Positions 22,905 to 31,968 of a stretch of DNA of 64,000 nt are shown here, one piece after another (position 1 is the first letter of the stretch; each line of letters begins with the position of its first letter). This stretch comes from Tsukamurella tyrosinosolvens (GTDB taxonomy: Bacteria > Actinomycetota > Actinomycetes > Mycobacteriales > Mycobacteriaceae), in NCBI RefSeq assembly GCF_900104775.1, contig NZ_FNSA01000003.1, positions 310,001-374,000 on the forward strand, in the 5' to 3' direction. The position numbers and the translations under genes are program-made. The notes beneath the pieces were generated by a model. The model did not search any database. It saw only the letters and a program-made list of their open reading frames with translations, and was not told the DNA's origin.

Positions 22905-25900
22905 TCAGTCCTGGTGCGGGGGACGCTGCTGGGGGCGCGGTCCCTCACCCGTCGGGCCCTGCGGGCGCGGACCCTGCGGCCCACCCGGGCCCTGAGGCCC
23001 CTGCGGACGCGGCGGGTACGGCTGGCGCGGACCCTGCGGACCGCCCTGCGGACCACCCGGCCGCTGCTGCCGCGGCAGCTGGCCGCTCGGTCCCTGGCCG
23101 ATCGGACCGCTCGGGCGCGGTCCCTGGGGGCCGCCGGGGCCCTGCGGGCCGGGGGGCGGACCCTGACGGTGCCGCGAGGGCTGACCGGGAGCCTGCTGCG
23201 GGCCGCGGCCCGGAACCGGCTGCTGGTAGCTGCGCGGATCCTGCGGCGGGCGCTGCGTGGGCGCCGACGGGCGCGGCGGCAGCTCCAGCCGACCCGAGAA
23301 GCCGGGCGGCGGGCCGGGACGACGCGGGCCGGGGCCGACCGGGGTCGGCCGGGCCGGACGCACGTCGGGCAGGTTCGACGGCGGGTGGAGCCTGCCGTCC
23401 TCGGGCGCCGCGGGCGCGCGCGTGGCGGAGACCGGGGCACCGGCCCCGACGAGCTCCGGCGCGGCCTTGCCCGGCCCCGCGGTGGCGGGCTTGACCGACG
23501 ACAGCGGGCGGCCGTCGCGGGTCTCGGCGGGCAGCGAGGTCTCGCCCAGGCCGACGGCCTCCTGGATCTTGCGCATCCACAGCGGAGCCCACCAGGAATC
23601 GTCGCCGAGCAGCTTCATCACCGCGGGCACGAGCACCATGCGGACGACGGTCGCGTCGATGAGCAGCGCGAACATCAGGCCGAAGGAGACGTATTTCAGC
23701 ATCACCAGGTCGGACGTCGCGAACGCCGCCGCGACGCACGCGAGCAGCACGGCGGCCGCGGTGATGATCCGGCCGGTGTTGGCCGTGCCGGCGCGGATCG
23801 CCTGGTTCGTCGTGGCACCGCCCGCGCGTTCCTCGATCATGCGGGAGATGACGAAGACCTCGTAGTCCGTACTGAGGCCGAAGACCACCGCGATCACCAG
23901 CACCAGGACGGGCGCCATCATCGGGCCGCCGGTGAAGTTGAAGATGTCGCCGCCGTGGCCGTCGACGAACATCCAGGTCAGGAAGCCCAGCGTGGAGCCC
24001 AGCGACAGGAGCGACATCAGCACGGCCTTGATCGGCAGCGTCAGCGAGCCGAAGGCCAGGAACATCATCAACGTGGTGACCACGACCAGCAGCAGCAGGA
24101 GCATCGGCAGCAGGCTCAGCATCGAGTCGATCGAGTCGTACTGCAGCACCGGCATGCCGCCGACCAGGAAGCCGACGCCCTTATCCGGGTCGGCCCCGTC
24201 CATCGTGATGCCGCGCAGTGCCGTCACCGCCTCGCCGACGGCCTTGGTGTCGTTCGGGTCCTGCATGCTGCCGTTGGACGTCCGCACCGAGACCTCCTGG
24301 CCGCGGACCTCGAGCTTGTCCGTCGTGCCCTTGGCGGTGGAGACGGCGTCGGTCGCCGCGCTGAACCGCGCGGAGTTCGGGTCCGCGGGGTTCGAGTGCG
24401 TGAAGCCGGGGATCTTGTTCGCCTCGTCGAGCACCTGCTTGATCTGCTCGTCGCTGGCGTTGGTGAAGACGATCTTGACCGGTTGGCCGGTATTGTCCGG
24501 GAACAGCTCCTGGAACTGGTCCTGCGCCTGCCGGGTCTCGTTGGTCGGCGGCAGGTAGGTCTGCGAGATGCCGCCGAACTGCAGGCCGACGATGGGGATG
24601 CAGATCGCGAGCAGCAGCGTCACGACGCCGACGATCGCGGCCTTCGGGCGCTTCATGACCGCGTCGGTCACCTTGCCCCACATGCCGGCCTCGATGTTGG
24701 CCTTCGTCTTCGCGCGGCCCGTCTTCTCGGCGGCCCAGTGGATGATGCCGCCGATGAGCGGCAGGTTCCACTTGTCGAAGATGGTGAGGAACCAGTGGAA
24801 GCTCAGCGCGAAGACCCGCGGGCCGAGCACCGCCAGCATCGCGGGAAGCAGGGTCAGCGACAGGATCGCGGCGATGAAGACGCCGAGCAGCGCGCCCGTG
24901 GCCATCGACGTGAGCAGGCCCAGCGGCGAGATGTAGAGACAGGCCAGGGCTCCGACGATGAGCAGCGACGACATGATGATCGTTCGGCCGGCGGTCATGA
25001 CCGTGCGTCTGACCGCCGTGGGTGTGTCGTACCCCTCGTCCAGTTCCTCTCTGAACCGGGACACCATGAACAGGCCGTAGTCGTGGGCGATGCCCAGGCC
25101 GATCAGCGAGATGATCGGCCCGACGAACAGGTTGACGTCCGTGAAATCGGCCATCACCGAGGCGACCGCCATGGCGGCGCCGATGGTGAGCACACCGATG
25201 ATCATCGGCAGCACCGCGGCGACGATGCCGCCGTAGACGAAGAAGAGCACGATCGCGACCAGCGGCAGCGCGATGATCTCGGCCTTCTTCTGGTCCTTCT
25301 GCACACCCTCGGTGACCTCCGAGGTCACGGGCACGAGTCCGGCCACCTGAGCCTCGAAGACCGGCTTGTTCGCCTCCGACCGCAGGATCTCCATGAGCGG
25401 CTGCTGGATCGACACCCAGTCCTTGCCGCGCTGGGTGTCGTCCGCCGACTTCATCGGCAGCGTGAAGAAGCCCCACGTGCCGCCGTCGGCGTCGGTGCGG
25501 GTGAACTTCTTGTACAGCGCGTCGTTCGCCTGGGGCGCACCCGGGGCGAACATCGTGTAGCTGAGCGAGCTCTCCTGCGGGTCCTTCTCGTTGACCGGGT
25601 TCAGCTTGGCGTCGTCGCCCGTCGCGAACTTCGCGAGGACGTCCTCGCGGGTCTTCGCGACCGCCTTCTCGACGTCAGCGTCGGAGATCTTCTTGCCCTC
25701 CGCGGGCTTGATCAGCACCAGGATGTCGGGCTGCATCTCGCGGCCGTTCGCCTTATCGGTGACCTGGGCGGCGGCGACGGAGTCGCTGGCCTCGTCGTAG
25801 AGGCCGTTCATCTTGGTCTTGGCACCCAGCCCGAGGAAGCCCCAGACGCCGGTCGCGGCGATGGACACGAAGAGGACCGCGATGATCGTGTATCGGAACG

Positions 25901-25931
25901 CGTACGTGAAGCGTCCTATAGCTGCGAACAA
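22905..25931 (-). CDS. mmpL3: MmpL3-type RND transporter (trehalose monomycolate flippase)
   Basis: A 1008-residue RND-superfamily protein with twelve helices, two extracytoplasmic porter domains and a long cytoplasmic tail. In mycobacteria MmpL3 moves trehalose monomycolate across the inner membrane and is essential. The two proton-relay Asp-Tyr pairs are conserved: Asp284-Tyr285 in GIAHDYGLFMV and Asp689-Tyr690 in LSTDYEVFVI. The last 230 or so residues are rich in Pro, Gly, Gln and Arg and disordered. The start is a TTG at 25929-25931, eight bases after AAAGGA, giving FAAIGRFTYAFRY; longer frames lack a ribosome site. The neighbours, an NYN gene then trmB upstream, reproduce the order of M. 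tuberculosis Rv0206c-Rv0208c, which supports the orthology. Confidence 0.93.
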   Translation of the reverse strand: MFAAIGRFTYAFRYTIIAVLFVSIAATGVWGFLGLGAKTKMNGLYDEASDSVAAAQVTDKANGREMQPDILVLIKPAEGKKISDADVEKAVAKTREDVLAKFATGDDAKLNPVNEKDPQESSLSYTMFAPGAPQANDALYKKFTRTDADGGTWGFFTLPMKSADDTQRGKDWVSIQQPLMEILRSEANKPVFEAQVAGLVPVTSEVTEGVQKDQKKAEIIALPLVAIVLFFVYGGIVAAVLPMIIGVLTIGAAMAVASVMADFTDVNLFVGPIISLIGLGIAHDYGLFMVSRFREELDEGYDTPTAVRRTVMTAGRTIIMSSLLIVGALACLYISPLGLLTSMATGALLGVFIAAILSLTLLPAMLAVLGPRVFALSFHWFLTIFDKWNLPLIGGIIHWAAEKTGRAKTKANIEAGMWGKVTDAVMKRPKAAIVGVVTLLLAICIPIVGLQFGGISQTYLPPTNETRQAQDQFQELFPDNTGQPVKIVFTNASDEQIKQVLDEANKIPGFTHSNPADPNSARFSAATDAVSTAKGTTDKLEVRGQEVSVRTSNGSMQDPNDTKAVGEAVTALRGITMDGADPDKGVGFLVGGMPVLQYDSIDSMLSLLPMLLLLLVVVTTLMMFLAFGSLTLPIKAVLMSLLSLGSTLGFLTWMFVDGHGGDIFNFTGGPMMAPVLVLVIAVVFGLSTDYEVFVISRMIEERAGGATTNQAIRAGTANTGRIITAAAVLLACVAAAFATSDLVMLKYVSFGLMFALLIDATVVRMVLVPAVMKLLGDDSWWAPLWMRKIQEAVGLGETSLPAETRDGRPLSSVKPATAGPGKAAPELVGAGAPVSATRAPAAPEDGRLHPPSNLPDVRPARPTPVGPGPRRPGPPPGFSGRLELPPRPSAPTQRPPQDPRSYQQPVPGRGPQQAPGQPSRHRQGPPPGPQGPGGPQGPRPSGPIGQGPSGQLPRQQRPGGPQGGPQGPRQPYPPRPQGPQGPGGPQGPRPQGPTGEGPRPQQRPPHQD

Positions 25932-25965
25932 GCGAAAATTCCTTTCCGGTGAACCGGTTCTAGGG

Positions 25966-26628
25966 CTAGGCCCGGCTCGAAAGTAGCGAGGACAGGGGAC
26001 GGAACGGCTGCAGCCACGCACCCTCGTCGGGCAGCGAATCGAGGCTCACCCGTGGCAGCGGCTCGCGGAACACCCCGGCGATGTCCTCGAGATCGACGAA
26101 CTCCAGAGTAGGGGACGCCAGCGCCCAGGCGGCGTGCTCGCGGAACCCGAGGACGGTAACCGGTACACCGCTTGCGGAGATCTCCTCCAGCGGCTCGCGG
26201 AAGGCCTGGCCGTCCGCGGAGGCGACGAGGAGCCCACCGAGGCCCGGCGAGTACCGCCGGACGTCGATGTGATCGAGCATGTCCTCGTCGACGTCGCTGT
26301 CGTCGTCGATCTTGGGCTTGGCGAAGACCGCGTAGCCCACGTTGCGCAGGGCCTCGACCCAGGGGCGGACCACGTCTGCGGTGCCGGGCGCGATGTTGGT
26401 GAAGACGGTGGCCTCGGGCTCGAGCCGGGTGTCCGTGTCCGATTCCAGGCCGGCCGTGTACTCCAGGAGCCAGCGGCCCAGCGCGTCGAAGCGCGGGCGG
26501 TGCGCGGCGGTCGGGCGGCCGCCGAGGATCGAGCCGAGCCCCATGTCGAGGTTGGGCGCGTCCCAGACGAGCAGGACGCGCTTGGCCGCGTCGGGCTGCG
26601 GGTCGGTGGGTGCGTCGAGCGGAGTCAC
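25966..26628 (-). CDS. NYN-domain protein (Rv0207c-like)
   Basis: A 220-residue cytoplasmic protein of the NYN/PIN-like nuclease fold. Acidic residues expected at the metal site are present in LLVWDAPNLDMGLG near the N terminus and in LLVASADGQAF, with the acidic cluster DDDSDVDEDMLDHID between. NYN proteins are putative RNases; in actinobacteria this one is consistently located between mmpL3 and trmB, but its role is unknown. I chose the GTG at 26626-26628, which overlaps the trmB stop (GTGA) and has GGAGAGG upstream. It ends 34 bases before the mmpL3 start. Confidence 0.88.
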   Translation of the reverse strand: MTPLDAPTDPQPDAAKRVLLVWDAPNLDMGLGSILGGRPTAAHRPRFDALGRWLLEYTAGLESDTDTRLEPEATVFTNIAPGTADVVRPWVEALRNVGYAVFAKPKIDDDSDVDEDMLDHIDVRRYSPGLGGLLVASADGQAFREPLEEISASGVPVTVLGFREHAAWALASPTLEFVDLEDIAGVFREPLPRVSLDSLPDEGAWLQPFRPLSSLLSSRA

Positions 26629-27434
26629 CGCACCTCTCCTTCCTCCACGCGCTCCCATACGAACTCGTGGATCTCGCGGCCCACCTGCGCGGCCTTGTCC
26701 TGGAACTTGGTCACCGGGCGGTCGACGGAGATCGGCAGCCCGGCGTCGGCGAGCCGCGGCGGCAGCACCACGGGCCGCAGCAACGGCTCCGAGGGTGCGG
26801 TCTCCGCAATCGCCTCTGCATAGTCTGCATGATCAGTAGCCACGTGCAGAATCCCTCCCACACGCAGACGGTCCGCGATCAGGGAGAACATGCGCGGCTG
26901 GAGCAGCCGGCGCTTGTGGTGGCGGGCCTTCGGCCACGGGTCCGGGAAGTAGACGCGCACGCCGGTGAGGGTGCCCGGCGCGATCATGTCCTCGAGCATC
27001 GCGACCCCGTCGCCCCGCACGACCCGCACGTTCGTCAGCTCCGCGCGCTGCACCGCGCCCACGAGCTGCGCGATGCCGGGCAGGTAGACCTCCACGGCCA
27101 CGACGTCGTTCTCCGGCTCGGCCTGCGCCATCGCCCAGGTCGACGTTCCGGTGCCGGAGCCGATCTCCACGATGAGCGGGGCCTTCCGCCCGAACCAGGC
27201 CTCCGCGTCCAGCGGGTGCGACGGTGCCGGGAACGTCCCGGGCGCGCCGTCGGGCGCACCGTCGGGAAGCGGCGACGCAGGAGGGATGTCGCGGCCGAGG
27301 GTCTCCCAGCCCGTGTCCATCGCCAGCTGCTGGGCGGGGGTGAGGGCGGCGCGGCGGGAGCGGAAACTGGTCACGCGGGGGTACAGCCGACGGTGCTCGG
27401 CGCGGGGATCCTGGGACTGGGGCACGCTCTCCAT
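26625..27434 (-). CDS. trmB: tRNA (guanine-N7)-methyltransferase
   Basis: A 269-residue SAM-dependent enzyme that makes m7G46 in the variable loop of tRNAs. The SAM-binding motif VEIGSGTGTSTWAMAQ and the family signature YFPDPWPKARHHKRRLL are present, as is the C-terminal TKFQDKAAQVGREIHEFVWE. An extra Pro/Ala-rich insertion follows the N-terminal RVTSFRSRRAALTPAQQ segment. I chose ATG 27434 (MESVPQSQ); upstream ATGs at 27464 and 27473 would overlap the divergent lprG start. It is the first gene of the trmB-NYN-mmpL3 unit and is divergent from lprG, 37 bases apart. Confidence 0.93.
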   Translation of the reverse strand: MESVPQSQDPRAEHRRLYPRVTSFRSRRAALTPAQQLAMDTGWETLGRDIPPASPLPDGAPDGAPGTFPAPSHPLDAEAWFGRKAPLIVEIGSGTGTSTWAMAQAEPENDVVAVEVYLPGIAQLVGAVQRAELTNVRVVRGDGVAMLEDMIAPGTLTGVRVYFPDPWPKARHHKRRLLQPRMFSLIADRLRVGGILHVATDHADYAEAIAETAPSEPLLRPVVLPPRLADAGLPISVDRPVTKFQDKAAQVGREIHEFVWERVEEGEVR

Positions 27435-27471
27435 CGTCCCAGCTTCACGGTTGTGACTTAGCATTGGCCGC

Positions 27472-28200
27472 ATGATCGTGCGTAACTCTCGCCACACGGC
27501 GCTCCGCCTCGCCTCCACGGTGGTGGCCCTGCTCGCCGTCGTCGGCCTTCTGGCCGCTTGCTCGAAGAGCGACGGGGAGAAGGTCAACGACGCGCCGCTG
27601 CCCGACGCCAAGACCCTGATCGACGCCTCGTCGAAGGCCGCCCGCGAGCTGCACGACGTGCAGCTGGACCTCTCCGTCGAGGGCACCGTGCCGAACCTGC
27701 CCGTCAAGAGCGTCTCCGCGTATCTGACCAACCAGCCCAAGGTCTCCGGCCAGGGCGATGCCGAGGTGACCTTCAACGGCACCCAGGTCAAGGCGAAGTT
27801 CGTGGTCGTCGACGCCCACCTGTGGGCGCAGTTCGGCGCCGGCCAGTCGTACCAGGACATGGGCCTCGCCTCCGCCATCTACGACGCCTCCGCCATCCTC
27901 GACCCGAACAAGGGCATCGCCAACCTCATCTCCTCCGTCCGCGAGCCCAAGGTCGAGGGCCGCGAGCAGATCGGCGGCACCGAGGCCGTGCGCATCTCCG
28001 GCATCATCCCCGGCACCGCGCTCGCCGGCATCGTCCCCAAGGCCGCGCTCGGCGACCGCCCGCTGACCTTCTGGGTGCAGGAGGCCGCGCCGAACAACCT
28101 CGTCCGCGCGAACGTCGGCTTCGATTCCGGAACGCTGACGGTCACGCTCTCGGACTGGGGCAAGAAGGTCACCCTGCTCGACCCGAAGACCGCGAAGTGA
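27472..28200 (+). CDS. lprG: LprG-family lipid-carrier lipoprotein
   Basis: A 242-residue lipoprotein of the LppX/LprAFG family. Signal sequence with the lipobox LAAC (Cys30); the mature part shows the family's beta-half-barrel pattern, ending with VTLSDWGKKVTLLDP. LprG carries triacylated lipids (triacylglycerol, lipoarabinomannan precursors) across the periplasm and works with the P55 transporter. The P55 gene follows immediately, with a GTGA overlap (28197-28200), so the pairing is the same as M. tuberculosis Rv1411c-Rv1410c. Here the pair is divergent from trmB-mmpL3, whereas in M. tuberculosis it is located elsewhere. Start ATG 27472. Confidence 0.92.
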   Translation: MIVRNSRHTALRLASTVVALLAVVGLLAACSKSDGEKVNDAPLPDAKTLIDASSKAARELHDVQLDLSVEGTVPNLPVKSVSAYLTNQPKVSGQGDAEVTFNGTQVKAKFVVVDAHLWAQFGAGQSYQDMGLASAIYDASAILDPNKGIANLISSVREPKVEGREQIGGTEAVRISGIIPGTALAGIVPKAALGDRPLTFWVQEAAPNNLVRANVGFDSGTLTVTLSDWGKKVTLLDPKTAK

Positions 28201-29831
28201 CCGTCACCGCGGCGCCGGCCGCGCCGGGCCGCGTGCGCGGCCGCGGCGTCGCGATGGGCGCCGCGGGACTGGCCGTACTTCTCGGCGCGCTCGACACCTA
28301 CGTGGTGGTCTCGGTGCTCGAGGACATCATGCGCAGCGTCGAGATCCCCATCAACCGGATCCAGCTGGCCACCCCGATCATCACCTGGTACCTGCTGGGC
28401 TACATCGCGGCGATGCCGCTCCTCGGCCGCCTCTCGGACCGGTTCGGCCGCCGGCTGGTGCTGCAGGCCAGCCTGGCGCTGTTCATCGTCGGGTCCGTAG
28501 TGACGGCGCTCGCCGGCACGGTGGAGATCGCCTTCCATGTTCCGCTGACCGGGCTCGACCTCGACGTCACGGCGCTCGACCAGGTGCTCGTGGGCCGCGT
28601 GGTCCAGGGCGTCGCGAGCGGCGCACTGCTGCCCGTGACGCTCGCCCTCGCCGCCGACCTCTGGTCCGCGCGCCGACGGGCCGCCGTGCTCGGCTGGGTC
28701 GGCGCGGCGCAGGAGCTGGGCAGCGTGCTCGGCCCCGTCGTGGGCGTGGGCGTCGTGACGCTGGTGCACAACCACTTCTCCTCGGTGCCCCGCGACGACG
28801 CCTGGCGCGTCGTCTTCTGGATCAACGTGCCGCTCGCGCTCCTCGCGATGGTGCTGCTGCAACTGACGGTCCCGAAGCGGGCGGTGTCGAAGCAGAAGGT
28901 CGACGTGGTCGGCGGGCTGCTGCTGGCCGTCGCGCTGGGGCTCTCCGTGATCGGCCTCTACAACCCGGAGCCCGACGGCGAGCACATCCTGCCGCCGAAC
29001 GGGGCGTGGCTGCTCCTCGGCGCCGCCATCGCGTTCGTCCTGTTCGCGCTCTGGGAGAGATTCGCGCAGGTCAAGCTCATCGACACCGCCGGCATGCGGG
29101 TCACGCCCTTCCTCGCCGCCTGCGCCGCCTCGGTGTGCGCCGGCGCGGCGCTCATGGTGACCCTGGTCGACATCGAGATCTACGCCCGCATGGTGCTGCA
29201 GCGCGACGGGGTCGCCGCCGTGCTCACGCTGGTCCGCTTCCTGCTCGCCCTGCCGGTCGGCGCGATCCTCGGCGGCTTCCTGGCGACGCGGTTCGGTGAC
29301 CGGATCGTTTCCGTCGTGGGGCTGGTCGTCGCCGCGGGCGGGTACGTGCTCATCGCGAACTGGCCGACCGATGTGCTCTCGGCCCAGTACCTCGGTTTCC
29401 TCCCCGCGCTCGACACCTCGCTCGCGATCGCGGGCTTCGGGCTCGGAGTGGTGATCGGCCCGCTGTCGTCGGCGGCGCTGCGCGCGGTGCCGCTCTCGCA
29501 GGCGGGTATCGCCTCCGCGCTGCTCGTCGTGGCGCGGATGAGCGGCATGCTGATCGGCGTGGCCGCGCTGACCACCTTCGGCTTCTACCGCCTGAACTCG
29601 ATCATGGACTCGATGCCGCCGATCGCGCCGCAGGGGAGTTTCGTCGAGACCGGACTCGCCGTGTTCCGGCAGACGCAGGAGGCCTACGGCCGGATGTTCG
29701 GCGAGGTCTTCGGCGTGACCGCGGTGATCTGCCTGGTCGGCGCCGTGATCGCGGTCTTCGTCGCGGGCGGCCGACACGAATCGGAGCAATCGCCCACCGA
29801 GGACGACGAGGCGCTCGTACCCTCCCGGTAG
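28197..29831 (+). CDS. P55-type MFS lipid/drug transporter
   Basis: A 544-residue major facilitator with about 14 helices. MFS motif A appears as GRLSDRFGRRLVLQ in the loop between helices 2 and 3, and the antiporter-type VVQGVASGALLPVTL and LGSVLGPVVGVG segments follow. A ~25-residue extracytoplasmic loop after helix 3 (VEIAFHVPLTGLDLDVTALD) is as in P55. The GTG start overlaps the lprG stop. P55 and LprG together export triacylglycerol and related lipids and affect drug tolerance and envelope integrity in mycobacteria. The C terminus is short and acidic. Confidence 0.9.
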   Translation: MTVTAAPAAPGRVRGRGVAMGAAGLAVLLGALDTYVVVSVLEDIMRSVEIPINRIQLATPIITWYLLGYIAAMPLLGRLSDRFGRRLVLQASLALFIVGSVVTALAGTVEIAFHVPLTGLDLDVTALDQVLVGRVVQGVASGALLPVTLALAADLWSARRRAAVLGWVGAAQELGSVLGPVVGVGVVTLVHNHFSSVPRDDAWRVVFWINVPLALLAMVLLQLTVPKRAVSKQKVDVVGGLLLAVALGLSVIGLYNPEPDGEHILPPNGAWLLLGAAIAFVLFALWERFAQVKLIDTAGMRVTPFLAACAASVCAGAALMVTLVDIEIYARMVLQRDGVAAVLTLVRFLLALPVGAILGGFLATRFGDRIVSVVGLVVAAGGYVLIANWPTDVLSAQYLGFLPALDTSLAIAGFGLGVVIGPLSSAALRAVPLSQAGIASALLVVARMSGMLIGVAALTTFGFYRLNSIMDSMPPIAPQGSFVETGLAVFRQTQEAYGRMFGEVFGVTAVICLVGAVIAVFVAGGRHESEQSPTEDDEALVPSR

Positions 29832-29871
29832 GCGATCGCCGCGGGGGCGGTGATCGGGAGCGGGGGCTCTC

Positions 29872-30591
29872 ATGGGGGATCTGTCCGTGCGCCGCGGCGC
29901 GCCACGGGTGCGGCTGCTCGGTCGCGCCGGCGTCGGGAGGACGGTGCTGGGCGCGGCGCTGCGGGCGCGCGCCGTCGAGACGGTCGAGGACGACGGCGCC
30001 GCCGACGCGGCGCTGTACTGCTTCGCCGGGGGCCTGCGCGCCACCGACCGCGCCGCGATCGAGGGGCTGAGCGCCGACCCCGCGGGACCGCCGGTGATCG
30101 CGTGGACGAAGGCCGACGCCGCGGGCTCGTGGCGCGCCGCCGACGACTACGCCGCCCGCCTCGGCGAGGTGCTGGGCCGACCGGTGATCGCGGTGATGGC
30201 GCTGCTCGACGGCGTGGACCCCGGCGACCTGCCCGCGATCCGCCGCCTCGCGGAGTCCGGGCTCGCGCTGCCGGAATCGGCGCTCGCCGCCGCGGAGGCG
30301 CTCGGCGAGGACGCCCCGTTGCTGCGCCGGTTCGGCGGCTACGGGCTGGCCTGCGCGCTGGGCGCACTGCGCGAGACCCCGTCGATGCCCGACGACGTGC
30401 TGCTGGCGAGCCTGCGCGACCTGAGCGGCGTCGACGCGCTGCTGTCGCCGCTCGCCGCCGCCCTGCAGGGCCACGAGGCGCGCCGCGAGGCGGAGTTCGA
30501 CCGCACGCTGCGCGCCGTCGCCGCGACGGACTGCGCGCGCCGCGACGAGGCCGAGCAGCTGCTGCTGGACCGGCTGGGGCGGGCGTCGTGA
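29872..30591 (+). CDS. Degenerate small-GTPase-like protein
   Basis: A 239-residue protein I cannot assign to a named family with confidence. It looks like a worn GTPase domain: RLLGRAGVGRTVLGAAL resembles a Walker A loop (GxxGxGRT, Arg replacing Lys), and VIAWTKADAAG resembles the G4 guanine-specificity motif (N/TKxD). No clear DxxG follows. The second half is helical and Ala/Leu-rich. It overlaps the next gene by four bases (GTGA), which argues that the two products work together. Position between P55 and pckG corresponds to Rv0209/Rv0210 in M. tuberculosis; whether they are homologous I cannot tell. Confidence 0.65.
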   Translation: MGDLSVRRGAPRVRLLGRAGVGRTVLGAALRARAVETVEDDGAADAALYCFAGGLRATDRAAIEGLSADPAGPPVIAWTKADAAGSWRAADDYAARLGEVLGRPVIAVMALLDGVDPGDLPAIRRLAESGLALPESALAAAEALGEDAPLLRRFGGYGLACALGALRETPSMPDDVLLASLRDLSGVDALLSPLAAALQGHEARREAEFDRTLRAVAATDCARRDEAEQLLLDRLGRAS

Positions 30592-31643
30592 CGGTCCTGG
30601 TGGCCGGGCAGGACCCGGCCGGCGCGGCCGCGGTCGCCGACCGGCTGGGCGGGGACGCCGCGGCCGTCGGCGCCGACGGCGTGCCGGTCCCGCTCGGCGA
30701 GCACCGCGGCGAGCACGACGTGCTGGTCTACGTCCTCGACGCCTGCGTCCCCGCCGATGCGGTCGACGCCGCCGCGCTCGGCCGCCTCCGCGCCGGCCTG
30801 CCGACGGTGCTCGCCGCCACCGGCGCCGACGTCTACCCCGACGCCGCGGACGTCCTCGCAGCGTCCGGGCGCGTGTTGGGCGGCGACGTGGTGAGCGTCC
30901 AGCCCGACTCGGGCGGCGGCTTCGACGCGCTGCGCGCCGCCCTCGCCGACCCGCTCCCCGCGCGGCCCCTCGCGCCCGCCGGCCCGCCCGCCGCGCCGCC
31001 GAACCCCGCGCTGGAGCGGGCGGACCGTTCGGCCTACCTGCGCTCGACGATCGCGCGGGTGCGGGCCGCGCTGCTCGCCGACTCCGCGGAGGGCTTCCGG
31101 CGCCACGAGGACGAGCCCGGCGCCGACGTGCGGCCGCGGCTCACCGGCGTCGCCGTGGCGCTCGAACGCTCGCTGTACGCGCAGCTGTGCGCGGCCTACC
31201 GCGGCACCTTCGCGGGCTGGCCCGATCCGCCGGAGCCCGCGGTGCCGGTGCTTCCCCGACCCGACCCGCCGGAGGCGCCCGCGCACCGTCGCCGGCCCGA
31301 GGACCTGGCGGTGCTGATCCTGGGTGCGTCCGCCGGGCTCGGCATCGGCCGGGCCGTGGCCGCGCCGCTCGAGGCGCTGGGCGCGCTGCGCTGGCTCGCC
31401 CTGCCGATCAGCCTCGCCGTCGGACTCGCCGCGGCGGTGTGGCTGCTGCGGGTGCGCCGCCGCTCGACCGTCCGGGCGGACCGCCGGAGCTGGGCGGACG
31501 CCGCCGCGGCCGGCTTCCGGCAGCGCGTCGAGTTCGAGCTGGCGGCGGCGCTGGTCGCCGCGGAGGCCGATGCCGCGCTGCGGCTCGCGCGCGGACCGGG
31601 AACCGATCGGGAGGCTGGTGCGTCCAATGAGTATGGACCCTGA
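30588..31643 (+). CDS. Membrane protein coupled to the GTPase-like gene
   Basis: A 351-residue unrecognised protein. The N-terminal 140 residues start VTVLVAGQDPAGAAAVADRL and again suggest a nucleotide-binding-like fold without a proper P loop. The middle is helical, and two adjacent hydrophobic helices (about residues 243-285: VLILGASAGLGIG and WLALPISLAVGLAAAVWLL) form a hairpin membrane anchor, followed by a charged C-terminal helix. This layout, G-domain-like head plus membrane hairpin plus helix, recalls dynamin-like or YcjX/DUF697-type membrane GTPases, but that is inference. The GTG at 30588 overlaps the preceding stop; its own end overlaps the next gene by 17 bases. Confidence 0.6.
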   Translation: MTVLVAGQDPAGAAAVADRLGGDAAAVGADGVPVPLGEHRGEHDVLVYVLDACVPADAVDAAALGRLRAGLPTVLAATGADVYPDAADVLAASGRVLGGDVVSVQPDSGGGFDALRAALADPLPARPLAPAGPPAAPPNPALERADRSAYLRSTIARVRAALLADSAEGFRRHEDEPGADVRPRLTGVAVALERSLYAQLCAAYRGTFAGWPDPPEPAVPVLPRPDPPEAPAHRRRPEDLAVLILGASAGLGIGRAVAAPLEALGALRWLALPISLAVGLAAAVWLLRVRRRSTVRADRRSWADAAAAGFRQRVEFELAAALVAAEADAALRLARGPGTDREAGASNEYGP

Positions 31644-31968
31644 TTTCGGGCTGTTCGGGGCGCCGGACGCGGACGCGTTCGGCCCGGGCCTGTTCGACGG
31701 TGCCGTCCCCGCCGCCGAGCCCTCGCCCGGCGGGCTCTGGGTGCACGCCGAGGACGGCTGGTACGACGTGCACGCCCTGGACACGGACGGCGACGGACTG
31801 GTCGACACGGGCACCCTCACCGACGCCCAGGGCACCGCCGTGTTCACCGATCTCGACGCCGACGGGGTGGCCGACGTCTACCACCGGGTGCGGCCCGACG
31901 GGACCTTCGAGACCTGGCGCTTCGGCGACGGCCGGTGGCGACTCCTGGATAGGGGCGACATTGCTTGA
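31627..31968 (+). CDS. DUF6802-like protein with Asp-rich calcium-type loops
   Basis: A 113-residue acidic protein. Two Asp-rich loops, DTDGDGLVDTG and DLDADGVADVYHRV, look like thrombospondin-3 or EF-hand-type calcium loops, and the end (TWRFGDGRWRLLD) is beta-rich. The pattern matches the small DUF6802 proteins of mycolic actinobacteria, whose function is unknown. There is no signal peptide, so it is cytoplasmic or uses another route. The ATG at 31627 lies inside the preceding gene, indicating coupled translation with the two GTPase-like genes. It ends 46 bases before the NRPS. Confidence 0.65.
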   Translation: MSMDPDFGLFGAPDADAFGPGLFDGAVPAAEPSPGGLWVHAEDGWYDVHALDTDGDGLVDTGTLTDAQGTAVFTDLDADGVADVYHRVRPDGTFETWRFGDGRWRLLDRGDIA

